Origin: Sporosarcina sp. NCCP-2222
GTDB lineage: Bacteria; Bacillota; Bacilli; Bacillales_A; Planococcaceae
DNA length: 64,000 bases
Reading direction: 5' to 3'
Assembly (NCBI RefSeq): GCF_023168145.1
Contig: NZ_BQYK01000004.1
Span: 145,639-209,638 of the forward strand
Under the pieces are notes generated by a model, which was given only the letters and a program-made list of their open reading frames with translations, was not told the origin of the DNA and did no database searches. Of this stretch, positions 8,005 to 15,631 are shown piece by piece. A program made the position numbers and the translations under genes. The first letter of the stretch is position 1. Each line of letters starts with the position of its first letter.

Positions 8005-9042
8005 TTACAAATCATCAAACCCATTCAAATCGCTCGTTTTTACGTACTGCCGGGATGTCTGTTCAAAGAAATCTGTTTTCGTGTCGTCAAAATTGTCAAC
8101 ATAAGCGCGGATCCATTTCATTGGGTTGTCTGTGAACTCAGGGTAGATTTCACTTAGTCCAAGCATACGAAGCATCTTGTTGGCCCGGTATTTGACATAG
8201 CCCGCCATTTCGTCGAGATCAATGCCGTCGATTTCTCCCAAAACATAGCGGCTCCAGATGATTTCCTGTTCAACAGAGTGGCGGAATTGATCATAGATCC
8301 ATTCTGTGAATTCCTCCGTGTTGTACTCCGGATTTTCCGCAAGCGCTGCACGGAAGATGTCACTGATTGCCTTACCGTGTTGCAGCTCATCTCGGTTAAT
8401 ATACGAGATCATCGTTGAGGTGCCGACCATTTTCTGATGGCGCGCCAAATTGTAGAAGAATGCGAAGCCGCTGTAGAAAAACAGACCTTCGAGCAGCGTC
8501 GTGTAGACCATCGACTTCAGCACAGTCTCGATTGTCGGGTTTTCAGCGAATTCATTGTAGATCTCGACAATCCGTTCATTCCGCTTTATGAGCACTTCGT
8601 CAGCGCGGCCCATTTCAAATGAGGCGTTTTGCTTGTCAAGCGTCGTTACGGAAGAAAGCACATAGGCATAGCTGTGATTATGTTCACTTTCCTGATCGGC
8701 AATCGTCGCCATAATGGATTTTACCGAAGGATCTGTCGTGAAATCGGCGATTTTCATTGCGATGACCGTCTGTGGGCCGTCGAGCGTCGCAAGCAGGCCA
8801 ATAATTTTCAGGAAAGCATCCTGCTCGGCTTTGGACAAGTTCGGGAACTGCTTGACGTCTTGTGTCATATCGACCTCGTTTGCCGTCCAGAATAATGACC
8901 GGATCCGTTGACGGAGTGTATAAAAATGGGGATGCGCAAGGTCATTCCAATTTAGGATGCCGCTCGCCTTTCCACCGAATATCGCTGTTGCTTTGTTTGG
9001 GTTGGCCGGATTCAGCACTTTAACTCGTGTAAGTGTAACCAA
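8005..9042 (-). CDS. nrdF: Class I ribonucleotide reductase, beta (radical-generating) subunit
   Basis: A 345-residue beta subunit that holds the dimetal site and tyrosyl radical used by the alpha subunit to make deoxyribonucleotides. By alignment with E. coli NrdB by eye, the metal ligands are Asp88, Glu118, His121, Glu185, Glu219 and His222, and the radical tyrosine is Tyr125; all are present. The C-terminal tail (DLNGFDDL) fits the flexible peptide that docks on alpha. The start is TTG with AAAGGAG 10 nt upstream. It overlaps the flavodoxin gene by 31 bases, so alpha, flavodoxin and beta form one transcript under the cobalamin riboswitch. Ia versus Ib subclass cannot be settled by eye. Confidence 0.93.
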   Translation of the reverse strand: MVTLTRVKVLNPANPNKATAIFGGKASGILNWNDLAHPHFYTLRQRIRSLFWTANEVDMTQDVKQFPNLSKAEQDAFLKIIGLLATLDGPQTVIAMKIADFTTDPSVKSIMATIADQESEHNHSYAYVLSSVTTLDKQNASFEMGRADEVLIKRNERIVEIYNEFAENPTIETVLKSMVYTTLLEGLFFYSGFAFFYNLARHQKMVGTSTMISYINRDELQHGKAISDIFRAALAENPEYNTEEFTEWIYDQFRHSVEQEIIWSRYVLGEIDGIDLDEMAGYVKYRANKMLRMLGLSEIYPEFTDNPMKWIRAYVDNFDDTKTDFFEQTSRQYVKTSDLNGFDDL

Positions 9043-9461
9043 TGTTCATATACTCCTTTCGTCCATTCGATGACTTTCTCTTCTTGGATGCCGCGGGGGC
9101 TCTGTTCGATTTTGAGGGGCGGGCAGCCCGATGCATAGAATCGGGCGAGCTTGACGGCTGCATGACAAAACAGGTCGTCCCCTCCGAATTGCGTGTCCCC
9201 TGTTCCGAAGACATAGACAGGCTCCGGTTTGTAGCCGATTGCTGCTACGAAATCCTTCACTTCATCCGGCGTTGCGCCTTTATCCCATGTGAAAGATCCG
9301 ATTACCATCGCCTCATACTCCCTCGGATCGGGAACCGTACCAAAACCAATCCGGTACATTGTCGTATCAATTCCTTCTCTGCCTAGCGCATCCCGTATCA
9401 ATTCCGCCACTTCTTCGGTATTGCCGCTCCAGGATGCATAGGCAATTAGGAATGACACCAT
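9012..9461 (-). CDS. Flavodoxin encoded within the RNR operon
   Basis: A 149-residue flavodoxin-fold protein. YASWSGNTEEVA at the N-terminus is the FMN phosphate-binding loop and GSFTWDKG the second FMN loop. It lies between the alpha and beta genes and overlaps both. In class Ib systems the flavoprotein NrdI supplies oxidant to the Mn cofactor of NrdF, and the position suggests the same maturation or electron-donor role here. It is longer than usual NrdI (about 120-135 residues) and its FMN loop is the classical flavodoxin type, so I do not call it nrdI. ATG 9461 is 5 nt after GAGGAG; an upstream in-frame GTG at 9467 is less likely. Confidence 0.85.
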   Translation of the reverse strand: MVSFLIAYASWSGNTEEVAELIRDALGREGIDTTMYRIGFGTVPDPREYEAMVIGSFTWDKGATPDEVKDFVAAIGYKPEPVYVFGTGDTQFGGDDLFCHAAVKLARFYASGCPPLKIEQSPRGIQEEKVIEWTKGVYEHWLHLHELKC

Positions 9462-11668
9462 TCGCACTCCTCGATGTCCGATGCAGTAGAACGTGTATAG
9501 TACGTCGTCTTCATGCCGGACTTCCAGGCTTGCAAGTGAAGCTCAAGCAGGACAGACGCGCGGATATTATTTGGTACGTATATATTAAATGAAATCGATT
9601 GGTCGACATGCTTCTGGCGCGCTGCATTCTGTTTGATCGACCAACGCTGGTCAACAATATAGGCCGATCGACGGTACACATTGTATGTGTGATGGTCCAG
9701 GTCAGGCGCAACAACCGGGAGCTTGTAATCTTTCTTCTCCTCATGATAGAACGGCTTGAAAACTGGATCGATGGAAGCTGTAGAACCGGCAATGACCGAT
9801 GTCGAACTGTTCGGAGCCACCGCCATCAGATAGCCGTTGCGAATGCCGTTCGCCTGAACGTCGAAACGTAATTCCCGCCACACTTTAGAATCATAATTCC
9901 GGTGTTCAAAATAGTCACCTGTCTGCCAATCAGAACCCTCAAATAACGGGTATGCCCCTTTTTCCTTCGCCAGCTCCATTGAGGACTTGATTGTCAAAAA
10001 GGCGATTTGTTCATAGAGTTCATCCGCGTACCGAACCGCTTCTTCTGATTCCCATTGGATGCCTTTAAGCGCCAATAGATGATGCCAACCGAACGTGCCA
10101 AGCCCAATTCCACGGTAGCGTGAATTTGTCCGCTGTGCTTGGACGACAGGGATTTTATTCAAATCAATGACATTATCGAGCATGCGCACTTGAATGGTCA
10201 GAAGCCGCTCCAATACACCTGCAGGTACTGCTCGCCCTAAGTTGATGGAAGATAAGTTGCAGACAACAAAATCGCCCGGCTTCGATCGTGTGACGACGAT
10301 ATCATCTTCTAGCGTGACCGACTCGAATTGTGTGGCGCTTTGATTTTGCATGATTTCCGAACAGAGATTACTTGAATACACCATGCCCTCATGCTTATTC
10401 GGGTTCATCCGGTTCACTTCATCCCGGTAGAACATGAACGGTGTGCCCGTTTCAAGCTGGCTGCGCATAATGCGTTTCATTACTTCGATCGCAGGTACGG
10501 TCTCTTTCGTCAATTGCGGATGGTTTGAGCATTCCTCGTACTTTTCACGGAACGATCCAGATCCTTTTGTTTCATCATAAAAATCTTCCAGGGAGTAGCC
10601 CATTACCGTCCGGACCTCATGCGGATCGAATAAATGCCAGTCTCCGCGTGCTTCGACCTGCTCCATGAAAATATCCGGCATACAGACGCCTGTGAAAATA
10701 TCATGTGCACGCAAGCGGTCATCTCCGTTATTCAGCTTCAAGTCTAGAAACGTGAAAATGTCTTTATGCCACACATCGAGGTAGACGGCAATAGCACCTT
10801 GGCGCTGCCCGAGTTGATCGACACTTACCGCCGTATTGTTCAGTTGTTTGATCCACGGAAGGACGCCGCTCGATGCCCCTTTGAACCCTCTGATAGAAGA
10901 ACCTCTGGAGCGCACTTTGCCCATGTAAACTCCGATGCCGCCTCCGTATTTTGAGAGATTCGCGATATCAGTATTGCTGTCATAAATGCCTTGCAAGGAG
11001 TCGTCCACTGTGTCGATGAAGCAGCTGGACAATTGGCCATGCGGCTTGCCCGCGTTTGCTAGCGTTGGAGTGGCAACGGTCATATACAGGTTGCTCATCG
11101 CCCAGTATGCTTCTGCAATTTTGCCTAGACGATTGTCCGTCTCCTTTTGCATAAGTGTCATAGCAATGATGAGCCAGCGTTCTTGTGGCAGCTCAACCGG
11201 TTTTTTATTAAAATCAACAGCCGCATAGCGGTCCATTAACGTTTTCAGTCCAATATATGTAAGCAGCTTGTCCCGCTCCGGCTCGATGAATGTCCCAATA
11301 GTTGTGAGCTCTTCTGAAGAGTAGCGATCAAGCAGTTCCGGCGTATACAATCCTTGGTAAACGAGCCGTTCGACGTGACCGGCAAAATCAGCATATACTT
11401 CTGTACCGCGAATGGCCCGCTGCTGTTCGTATACAGAGTCCAAGTAAATTCGAGATGCGACAAATGTCCAATGAGTAGACGCTTCGTCAATATTGCTAAG
11501 CGCCTCCAAAACCATCGCTTTCGCCCAGCTTTCCTTACTTTCGCCTGGATGGCGTTCCAGCCACTTTTGGCTCGCCGTTTCTAAAGCAGAAATTTGGCCC
11601 TCGCCGAATTCCTCCTTTAATTGCGCCAGAATGTCAGTCACCTTTGTGTTTTCTTGAATCATTGTCAT
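9446..11668 (-). CDS. nrdE: Class I ribonucleotide reductase, alpha (catalytic) subunit
   Basis: A 740-residue catalytic subunit that reduces NDPs to dNDPs. Active-site residues are present: redox pair Cys216 (LSSC) and Cys470 (VVCNLSS), thiyl Cys436 with Asn434 and Glu438 (NLCSE), the tyrosine relay Tyr723-Tyr724 and the C-terminal shuttle Cys735-x-x-Cys738. The N-terminus lacks a complete ATP-cone, so overall activity control by dATP may be weak or absent. Start ATG 11668 has AAAGGAG 8 nt upstream. The leader is a cobalamin riboswitch with a terminator, so this B12-independent enzyme should be shut off when cobalamin is plentiful. The nrdE/nrdA choice is uncertain. Confidence 0.93.
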   Translation of the reverse strand: MTMIQENTKVTDILAQLKEEFGEGQISALETASQKWLERHPGESKESWAKAMVLEALSNIDEASTHWTFVASRIYLDSVYEQQRAIRGTEVYADFAGHVERLVYQGLYTPELLDRYSSEELTTIGTFIEPERDKLLTYIGLKTLMDRYAAVDFNKKPVELPQERWLIIAMTLMQKETDNRLGKIAEAYWAMSNLYMTVATPTLANAGKPHGQLSSCFIDTVDDSLQGIYDSNTDIANLSKYGGGIGVYMGKVRSRGSSIRGFKGASSGVLPWIKQLNNTAVSVDQLGQRQGAIAVYLDVWHKDIFTFLDLKLNNGDDRLRAHDIFTGVCMPDIFMEQVEARGDWHLFDPHEVRTVMGYSLEDFYDETKGSGSFREKYEECSNHPQLTKETVPAIEVMKRIMRSQLETGTPFMFYRDEVNRMNPNKHEGMVYSSNLCSEIMQNQSATQFESVTLEDDIVVTRSKPGDFVVCNLSSINLGRAVPAGVLERLLTIQVRMLDNVIDLNKIPVVQAQRTNSRYRGIGLGTFGWHHLLALKGIQWESEEAVRYADELYEQIAFLTIKSSMELAKEKGAYPLFEGSDWQTGDYFEHRNYDSKVWRELRFDVQANGIRNGYLMAVAPNSSTSVIAGSTASIDPVFKPFYHEEKKDYKLPVVAPDLDHHTYNVYRRSAYIVDQRWSIKQNAARQKHVDQSISFNIYVPNNIRASVLLELHLQAWKSGMKTTYYTRSTASDIEECEWCHS

Positions 11669-11707
11669 CAGTTTGGCTCCTTTCGTGCTTATAGGATGTT
11701 AGGCAAT

Positions 11708-11742
11708 AAAAAAACGACGCCCCACCTTTTCGGTGAGACATC
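11708..11742 (-). terminator. Riboswitch expression-platform terminator before nrdE
   Basis: On the minus strand an 11-bp stem (11742-11732 with 11726-11716, three G-U pairs) with a 5-nt loop is followed by seven U, 39 bases before the nrdE start. An upstream GAGGTGGGA segment (11821-11813) can pair with the 5' arm, a candidate antiterminator. Ligand binding to the aptamer would favour the terminator. Confidence 0.8.
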
Positions 11743-11849
11743 GCTGATGGATGTATGTAGGAAACAGATCAGGTCGAACTCCCTTCGGATGGAAAGGCGA
11801 AAAACCCGCTCGCTCCCACCTCTCAACCCCCGAAGAAAGTGTCGCTTTA

Positions 11850-11999
11850 CGATGGACGGCAGGTCTACTGGCTTGCGCTTCCTCCTCCCCGCCACCTTCC
11901 CATGGCATATGCCACAGTGGTTGTCAGCAGGTCGTCAGCACGTACAGTTGCGGGGACAGCTCCAATTTGCGGATTCCCTATTAAACCGAATACGGTACC
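11850..11999 (-). promoter_or_regulatory. Cobalamin riboswitch controlling the RNR operon
   Basis: The minus strand carries the conserved cobalamin-aptamer blocks in order: GGTACC, TTTAATAGGGAATCC, GGAGCTGTCCCCGCAACTGT (B12 box), CCACTGTGG, ATGGGAAGG and AAGCCAGTAGACCTGCC. The downstream platform ends in an intrinsic terminator, so the element should act by transcription attenuation. B12-riboswitch control of a class I RNR is known from Streptomyces, where a B12-dependent class II enzyme takes over. The sequence is clearly related to the second aptamer at 18323-18468, including a shared stretch downstream of the aptamer. Confidence 0.95.
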
Positions 12000-12080
12000 A
12001 ATCTATCGTTAAATACTATATGTTGTGCTTTATGTACATCTACTACCCTAACATGTTGTGGTTTAATCGTAAATAGGTAA

Positions 12081-12121
12081 AAAGAATTTGAATTCTTTTT
12101 TGAGGGTTTTTCAAATTCTTT
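12081..12121. repeat. Inverted repeat upstream of the riboswitch promoter
   Basis: AAAGAATTTGA (12081-12091) and TCAAATTCTTT (12111-12121) are perfect complements with a 19-nt AT-rich loop holding T-runs. It lies between the esterase terminator and the RNR leader. It could be a terminator-like or protein-binding structure; no function is assigned. Confidence 0.5.
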
Positions 12122-12173
12122 AACATTATACACTGACTTATTGATGCCTCCATCAAAAATGCTTCGTTCATCC

Positions 12174-12201
12174 AAAAAGCCGTGCAAGCAGCTGCACGGC
12201 T
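12174..12201 (-). terminator. Terminator of the erythromycin-esterase-family gene
   Basis: AGCCGTGCA / TGCACGGCT, a 9-bp perfect stem with a 6-nt loop, followed on the minus strand by five to six U. It abuts the stop codon at 12202. Confidence 0.85.
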
Positions 12202-13449
12202 CTAAAAAGGATGTAATGCTGTTGATTGGTCTATAAAAATAAATCCATCATACCGGCTGCCAACACGTGAGGGGACAAAATTGCCATATGCTTCGAATTC
12301 TGGATTGTAGACAACCCCAATGGCGCGGTGGCCGATCCATTCATTGAACAACTGACGGTTATCTTCTGTGAATAAAAGTACTTTATCCTCTGCGCCAGCT
12401 GCGTGCATTTGCCCTTCCCATGTATTGAACTTAGCAGGCGGAACTGTCATCCTTTCCAGAGGAGCGCCCCAGCTATCTGCTGCAATGACCGATCCTTCGT
12501 AGGTCCCAAATCCAATGGCAAAAGTATTATTGTGCCCGTATTCCTCCCGGATGAGCTGCCCGACATTGATCATGTTGTCGTCTTTCATAGACGTTTCGGA
12601 TGCGTCGCCAATATGGGTATTATGTTCCCAAATAATCAGCTTGGCATCGGGTCCATGGTATTTCTTTAATTCATTGATTGCTTCCACCATATGCAAATCA
12701 CGTGTGTTCCAAGAGATGGCGTCGTCTTGCATCATTTCCCGGTAGTAGGCCTCCGCATTTTTGGCGACAAGAGCATTCATCGTGACGTTAAGATCCTCTT
12801 CATGGTGACTGGCAAAACGTTCTTCATTCCGCCGGATGGATGAAAGCAGCGTAGCAACTTCACTAATGCACTCATCGGAAAAATGAGCAGTCGACAGGGC
12901 ATAATGCTCGGGCATCCGATTGTACGGTTCAAAACAAGAAAACGCCTGTTTTGCCAAAGTAAAATCCGTTCCATACTGAGGATTTTCGGATAAAAACTTG
13001 AGCAATTCATCGATTGATTCGTACAAACTATACATGTCTATCCCATAAAATCCTGCCTTTCTATTCTCAGGTAAGTCATCATTGTGCTGTTTTAGCCATT
13101 CGACAAACTCCTTCACTTCTTCATTCACCCACATCCACGTCGGCCAGCGTCCAAATGAATTTAGCAATACATCTCCGGCGGATCCGTCCTCTTCAAACCC
13201 TTTAATAAAGCGGTTTACAGCTGCAGCAGCCGGCCAATCCCCTTCCACTGCCACAATTGTGAACCCTTTTTCTTGAATGAGTCGTTTAGAAAGCTCCGCA
13301 CGGATCTTGTAAAATTCGTGCGTCCCGTGGGAAGCCTCTCCGATCATCACCACTTCAGCATGCCCTGCCGCTTCCACGAGTGCATCCAGCGCCTGCTCAT
13401 CCAGCGGCATCGCGAACCGCTCGATCGCCTCTCTCAACTTCTTCGCCAT
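12202..13449 (-). CDS. Erythromycin esterase family hydrolase
   Basis: A 415-residue protein of the erythromycin-esterase/succinoglycan-biosynthesis fold. The family motifs are visible: GEASHGTHEFY near residue 38, VEGDWPAA near 69, and a later IIWEHNTHIGDAS, containing the conserved Glu/His residues thought to form the active site of Ere enzymes. Chromosomal members in Bacillales are not proven macrolide esterases, so a resistance role is not claimed. Start ATG 13449 is 8 nt after AGGAG; another ATG at 13455 is too close to it. The gene has its own terminator and no operon partner. Confidence 0.85.
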   Translation of the reverse strand: MAKKLREAIERFAMPLDEQALDALVEAAGHAEVVMIGEASHGTHEFYKIRAELSKRLIQEKGFTIVAVEGDWPAAAAVNRFIKGFEEDGSAGDVLLNSFGRWPTWMWVNEEVKEFVEWLKQHNDDLPENRKAGFYGIDMYSLYESIDELLKFLSENPQYGTDFTLAKQAFSCFEPYNRMPEHYALSTAHFSDECISEVATLLSSIRRNEERFASHHEEDLNVTMNALVAKNAEAYYREMMQDDAISWNTRDLHMVEAINELKKYHGPDAKLIIWEHNTHIGDASETSMKDDNMINVGQLIREEYGHNNTFAIGFGTYEGSVIAADSWGAPLERMTVPPAKFNTWEGQMHAAGAEDKVLLFTEDNRQLFNEWIGHRAIGVVYNPEFEAYGNFVPSRVGSRYDGFIFIDQSTALHPF

Positions 13450-13594
13450 GACCATCTCTCCTCTCTCTCATAGCATACCCAAGCGGCATGCGGAGAAACG
13501 GTCAGGTTTTATTCGTTATGGCCATTAATCATCACCGGCTGGGGAAGGTCGATCCAGGTAAATGAGTCCCATGCGCCAACTGGAGACCGAACCG

Positions 13595-13703
13595 CTCGTA
13601 TCTCGTCTCCAACCTCTCGTATAATCCCGGAACAGCTCCTATCCCTCTGCAACCGCTCGTATAACCCTGCAACCGCTCGTATCCTGTTCCCAACCTCTCG
13701 TAT
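13595..13703. repeat. CTCGTAT tandem array, copy A (left part, six units)
   Basis: Core CTCGTAT (one unit CTCCTAT) starts at 13595, 13616, 13636, 13656, 13676 and 13697, i.e. every 20-21 bp. Spacers vary but often read AACCG or AACAG before the core. The array ends where the IS3 element is inserted; three more units follow on its other side. The period is close to two turns of B-DNA. Open frames through this stretch are chance products of the repeat. Confidence 0.85.
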
Positions 13704-13809
13704 TTCCCTCCGAACTGGACTTCTGTCAAGTTCGTAGACACGTTTTCGTGAGCGGTTCACTTTCAAATGCCTACCGCGCTTCGCTTGGTGTACTTTCGTG
13801 AAAGAGCAG

Positions 13810-14688
13810 TTAAAGTGACAACTGCTCTTCCACGAAAGTTGCGAGTGGTTCTTGCCCATTTTTCTTCCGTGACTCTTCGTACAACCTCTCAAATTCATTT
13901 GGTGTTTGGTATGCCAATGTCGAATGGCTTCGCTGTTCATTGTAAAAGGAGATAATATACTCTAGCACCACTTTTCCCGCTTCTTTCTTCGTTTTGAAAC
14001 CCCGGCGATAGATTAGTTCTTTCTTAATGGTCGCGTGAAAAGATTCAATACATGCGTTGTCATAACAGTCACCCTTGCGGCTCATGCTGATTTTGCACTG
14101 CTTCTCCGTGAGGAGGGCAATATAGTCATGGGATGCATACTGTGACCCTTGGTCGGAGTGATGGATCAATCCCTTTTCTGGCGAGCGAAACTGAAAGGCC
14201 CGTTCTAATGCCAAGAGCGGCAGCTCCTTGCTTAAGGTGGTAGCCAGATTAAAGCCAATGATTTTTCGGGAGAATAGGTCCATGACGGTCGCCAAGTACA
14301 GCCAACCCTCGCTTGTCCAAATGTAGGTGATATCCACGACCCACACTCGGTTGGGTGCTTCCGCATGAAACTCCCGGTTTAACAGATTGGGATAGATGGG
14401 ATGTTCGTGATTGGATTGGGTCGTCACGGTATATTTGAACGGAACCGTCGCAGATAGTCCAAGCTCGTGCATGTAGTTCGCGACAGTCTTCTCGGATAAA
14501 ACCATGCCTACTTTCTCCAGTTCTCTCTTGATTCGTGGACTGCCATACACTTCTCTTTTCGCATGGAAGATCCGTTTGATTTGGGCTTGTGCCTTCTCCT
14601 TTTTGAGTTGCGTGTCGCTTTTCTGTCTGCCAAGCCATTTGTAGTAACCGCTTTTTGACACACCGAGCACTTTGCACATCTTATTCAC
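13810..14688 (-). CDS. IS3-family transposase OrfB (DDE integrase domain)
   Basis: A 292-residue C-terminal transposase part with HTH_21 at the N-terminus (KSGYYKWL near 10-20) and an rve-type DDE core: [19 protein letters not shown] holds the first Asp, HHSDQGSQY the second and the region ending [14 protein letters not shown] the Glu. The frame is open upstream as far as the slippery site at 14760-14766, consistent with OrfAB being made by frameshifting rather than separate initiation. It cuts and joins the element's ends. Full length and apparently intact. Confidence 0.93.
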   Translation of the reverse strand: MNKMCKVLGVSKSGYYKWLGRQKSDTQLKKEKAQAQIKRIFHAKREVYGSPRIKRELEKVGMVLSEKTVANYMHELGLSATVPFKYTVTTQSNHEHPIYPNLLNREFHAEAPNRVWVVDITYIWTSEGWLYLATVMDLFSRKIIGFNLATTLSKELPLLALERAFQFRSPEKGLIHHSDQGSQYASHDYIALLTEKQCKISMSRKGDCYDNACIESFHATIKKELIYRRGFKTKKEAGKVVLEYIISFYNEQRSHSTLAYQTPNEFERLYEESRKKNGQEPLATFVEEQLSL

Positions 14689-14726
14689 GCGGTATTCTTC
14701 CGAATGCTTCTCGATAAACGCATAGA

Positions 14727-15020
14727 TTACTTCGGGTTTTTGGAGAAGATGTGCATGGCCTTTTTTAAGATTTCATTTTCCTCCTGCAGTTCCCGAATTT
14801 CTTTCTCCAACGCTCGTTGCCGTTTCATCTGCTCAGTCGGTGTGAGGTATTCCTGGCCGTTCTGTTCTGCCTGCTGCTTCTTCCGGTAGTCGCTTACCCA
14901 TCTTCTCAAGGTGCTAACACCGACTCCCATTTCCCGAGAAACCTCTGTCTGTTTCTTTCCTTCTTCTACTACAAGTTTAATTAAATGCTCCTTCAACGCA
15001 TCGTCAATTCGTTTACTCAT
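14727..15020 (-). CDS. IS3-family transposase OrfA (helix-turn-helix)
   Basis: A 97-residue protein with a helix-turn-helix at about 20-45 ([19 protein letters not shown]) that binds the terminal repeats, and a leucine-zipper-like coiled coil at about 62-90 ([20 protein letters not shown]). This is the standard IS3 OrfA layout. Near its 3' end it contains A_AAA_AAG, where ribosomes can slip to the OrfB frame. Confidence 0.92.
   Translation of the reverse strand: MSKRIDDALKEHLIKLVVEEGKKQTEVSREMGVGVSTLRRWVSDYRKKQQAEQNGQEYLTPTEQMKRQRALEKEIRELQEENEILKKAMHIFSKNPK
14760..14766 (-). other. Programmed -1 frameshift site of the IS3 element
   Basis: The minus strand reads A AAA AAG in the OrfA frame, the classical heptamer. 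Slipping back one base leads into a frame that is open through the orfA stop and continues as [18 protein letters not shown] into OrfB, as expected for an OrfAB fusion transposase. Confidence 0.8.
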
Positions 15021-15108
15021 TTGGGCACAACTCCGTCCGTTTTATTCGTGTCTCAATCGAAACACACTCACAAAACCGTGTCCACTTTTTATACTACCTT
15101 CACAACAG

Positions 15109-15157
15109 CTCGTATCCTGTTCCCAACCTCTCGTATTTTCCTCCGAACCGCTCGTAT
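15109..15157. repeat. CTCGTAT array, copy A (right part, three units)
   Basis: Cores start at 15109, 15130 and 15151, exactly 21 bp apart. The segment GCTCGTATCCTGTTCCCAAC next to the IS also occurs on the left side of the element, so the two parts come from one array. Confidence 0.8.
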
Positions 15158-15191
15158 AATACCAGCACAAACTATCAATTCAAATTCTTAG

Positions 15192-15262
15192 TTGGTCAAA
15201 GGCATTCTGCGCGCCATTGAGCAGGCGAGGACTTGTTATTTCTCGTGCAAGTCCAAACGGTC
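15192..15262. repeat. 70-nt dispersed repeat, copy 1
   Basis: Begins TTGGTCAAAGGCATTC, continues with GCGCGCCATTGAGCAGGC and ends near GGTCC. Two further copies follow arrays of the same CTCGTAT family at 41246 and 41554. All three follow a CTCGTAT array directly, so the two repeats form one composite unit. Confidence 0.75.
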
Positions 15263-15340
15263 CTTTCTCTAGGTAAACCTTCTCGTCCCCTTCCTTCTAT
15301 TCACCAAGTTCCATAAAGCATCTTTAAAAAATTTTGCCCA

Positions 15341-15370
15341 TTGACAGGCATCCCGCCGGTTTGCTACATT
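15341..15370 (+). promoter_or_regulatory. argS: Promoter of the T-box/argS transcript
   Basis: TTGACA at 15341-15346, 18-bp spacer, TACATT at 15365-15370. The predicted start falls just before the T-box leader. Confidence 0.6.
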
Positions 15371-15379
15371 GATATACAA

Positions 15380-15605
15380 TATCGTTGACGAAGAGAGTAA
15401 TGCTCCTTTTCTTTCAAAGCGAGCCGGGGATGGTGGAAGCCTGGCGGAAGAAGGTTCATGAAGCGCACTTCGTAGATGCTTTTCTGAAGGAAGTAGGAAA
15501 GGCCGGTGTCTCGCCGTTAGGAGAAAGGTGGCCCGACGGATCGGGCAATTTGAGTGGTACCGCGGAACGAGCTTCCGTCTCATTGATTGAGACGGGGGCT
15601 TTTTT
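15380..15605 (+). promoter_or_regulatory. T-box leader of argS
   Basis: A tRNA-sensing attenuator. The AGAGAGTAATG segment near the 5' end and GGTGGAAGCC in the stem I apical region are present. The T-box sequence GTGGTACCGCGG lies at 15554-15565. The terminator has a 12-bp stem (15571-15582 with 15588-15599) followed by six U. An Arg codon CGC at 15464-15466 is a candidate specifier, but the stem I fold was not computed. Uncharged tRNA-Arg would pair with the T-box bulge and permit argS expression. Confidence 0.9.
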
Positions 15606-15631
15606 ATTTTCTAAAAAAAGGGGTTCATTGT

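Larger units (their letters stand above)
13716..15084 (-). mobile_element. IS3-family insertion sequence
   Basis: About 1.37 kb with orfA and orfB on the minus strand joined by a programmed -1 frameshift signal. The right end reads inward on the minus strand as TGGACACGGTTTTGTGAGTG. The left end is either 13716 (TGGACTTCTG) or 13735 (TAGACACGTTTTCGTGAGCG); the latter matches the right end over most of 20 bases, so the boundary is uncertain by 19 bp. It has landed inside the CTCGTAT array, splitting it. I could not identify a clear target-site duplication. Both ORFs are intact, so the element may be active. Confidence 0.85.

Noticed and set aside
11621..12076. Plus-strand ORF over the first cobalamin riboswitch
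   Set aside because: It runs antisense to a conserved aptamer and terminator and has no recognisable protein features.
12202..13449. Macrolide resistance gene
   Set aside because: Family membership alone does not show erythromycin hydrolysis; chromosomal homologues are common in Bacillales.
13509..13940. Coding frames through the CTCGTAT array (proteins rich in YERL)
   Set aside because: The peptide pattern is a by-product of the DNA repeat; unit spacing changes between 20 and 21 bp, breaking frames, and no ribosome site precedes them.
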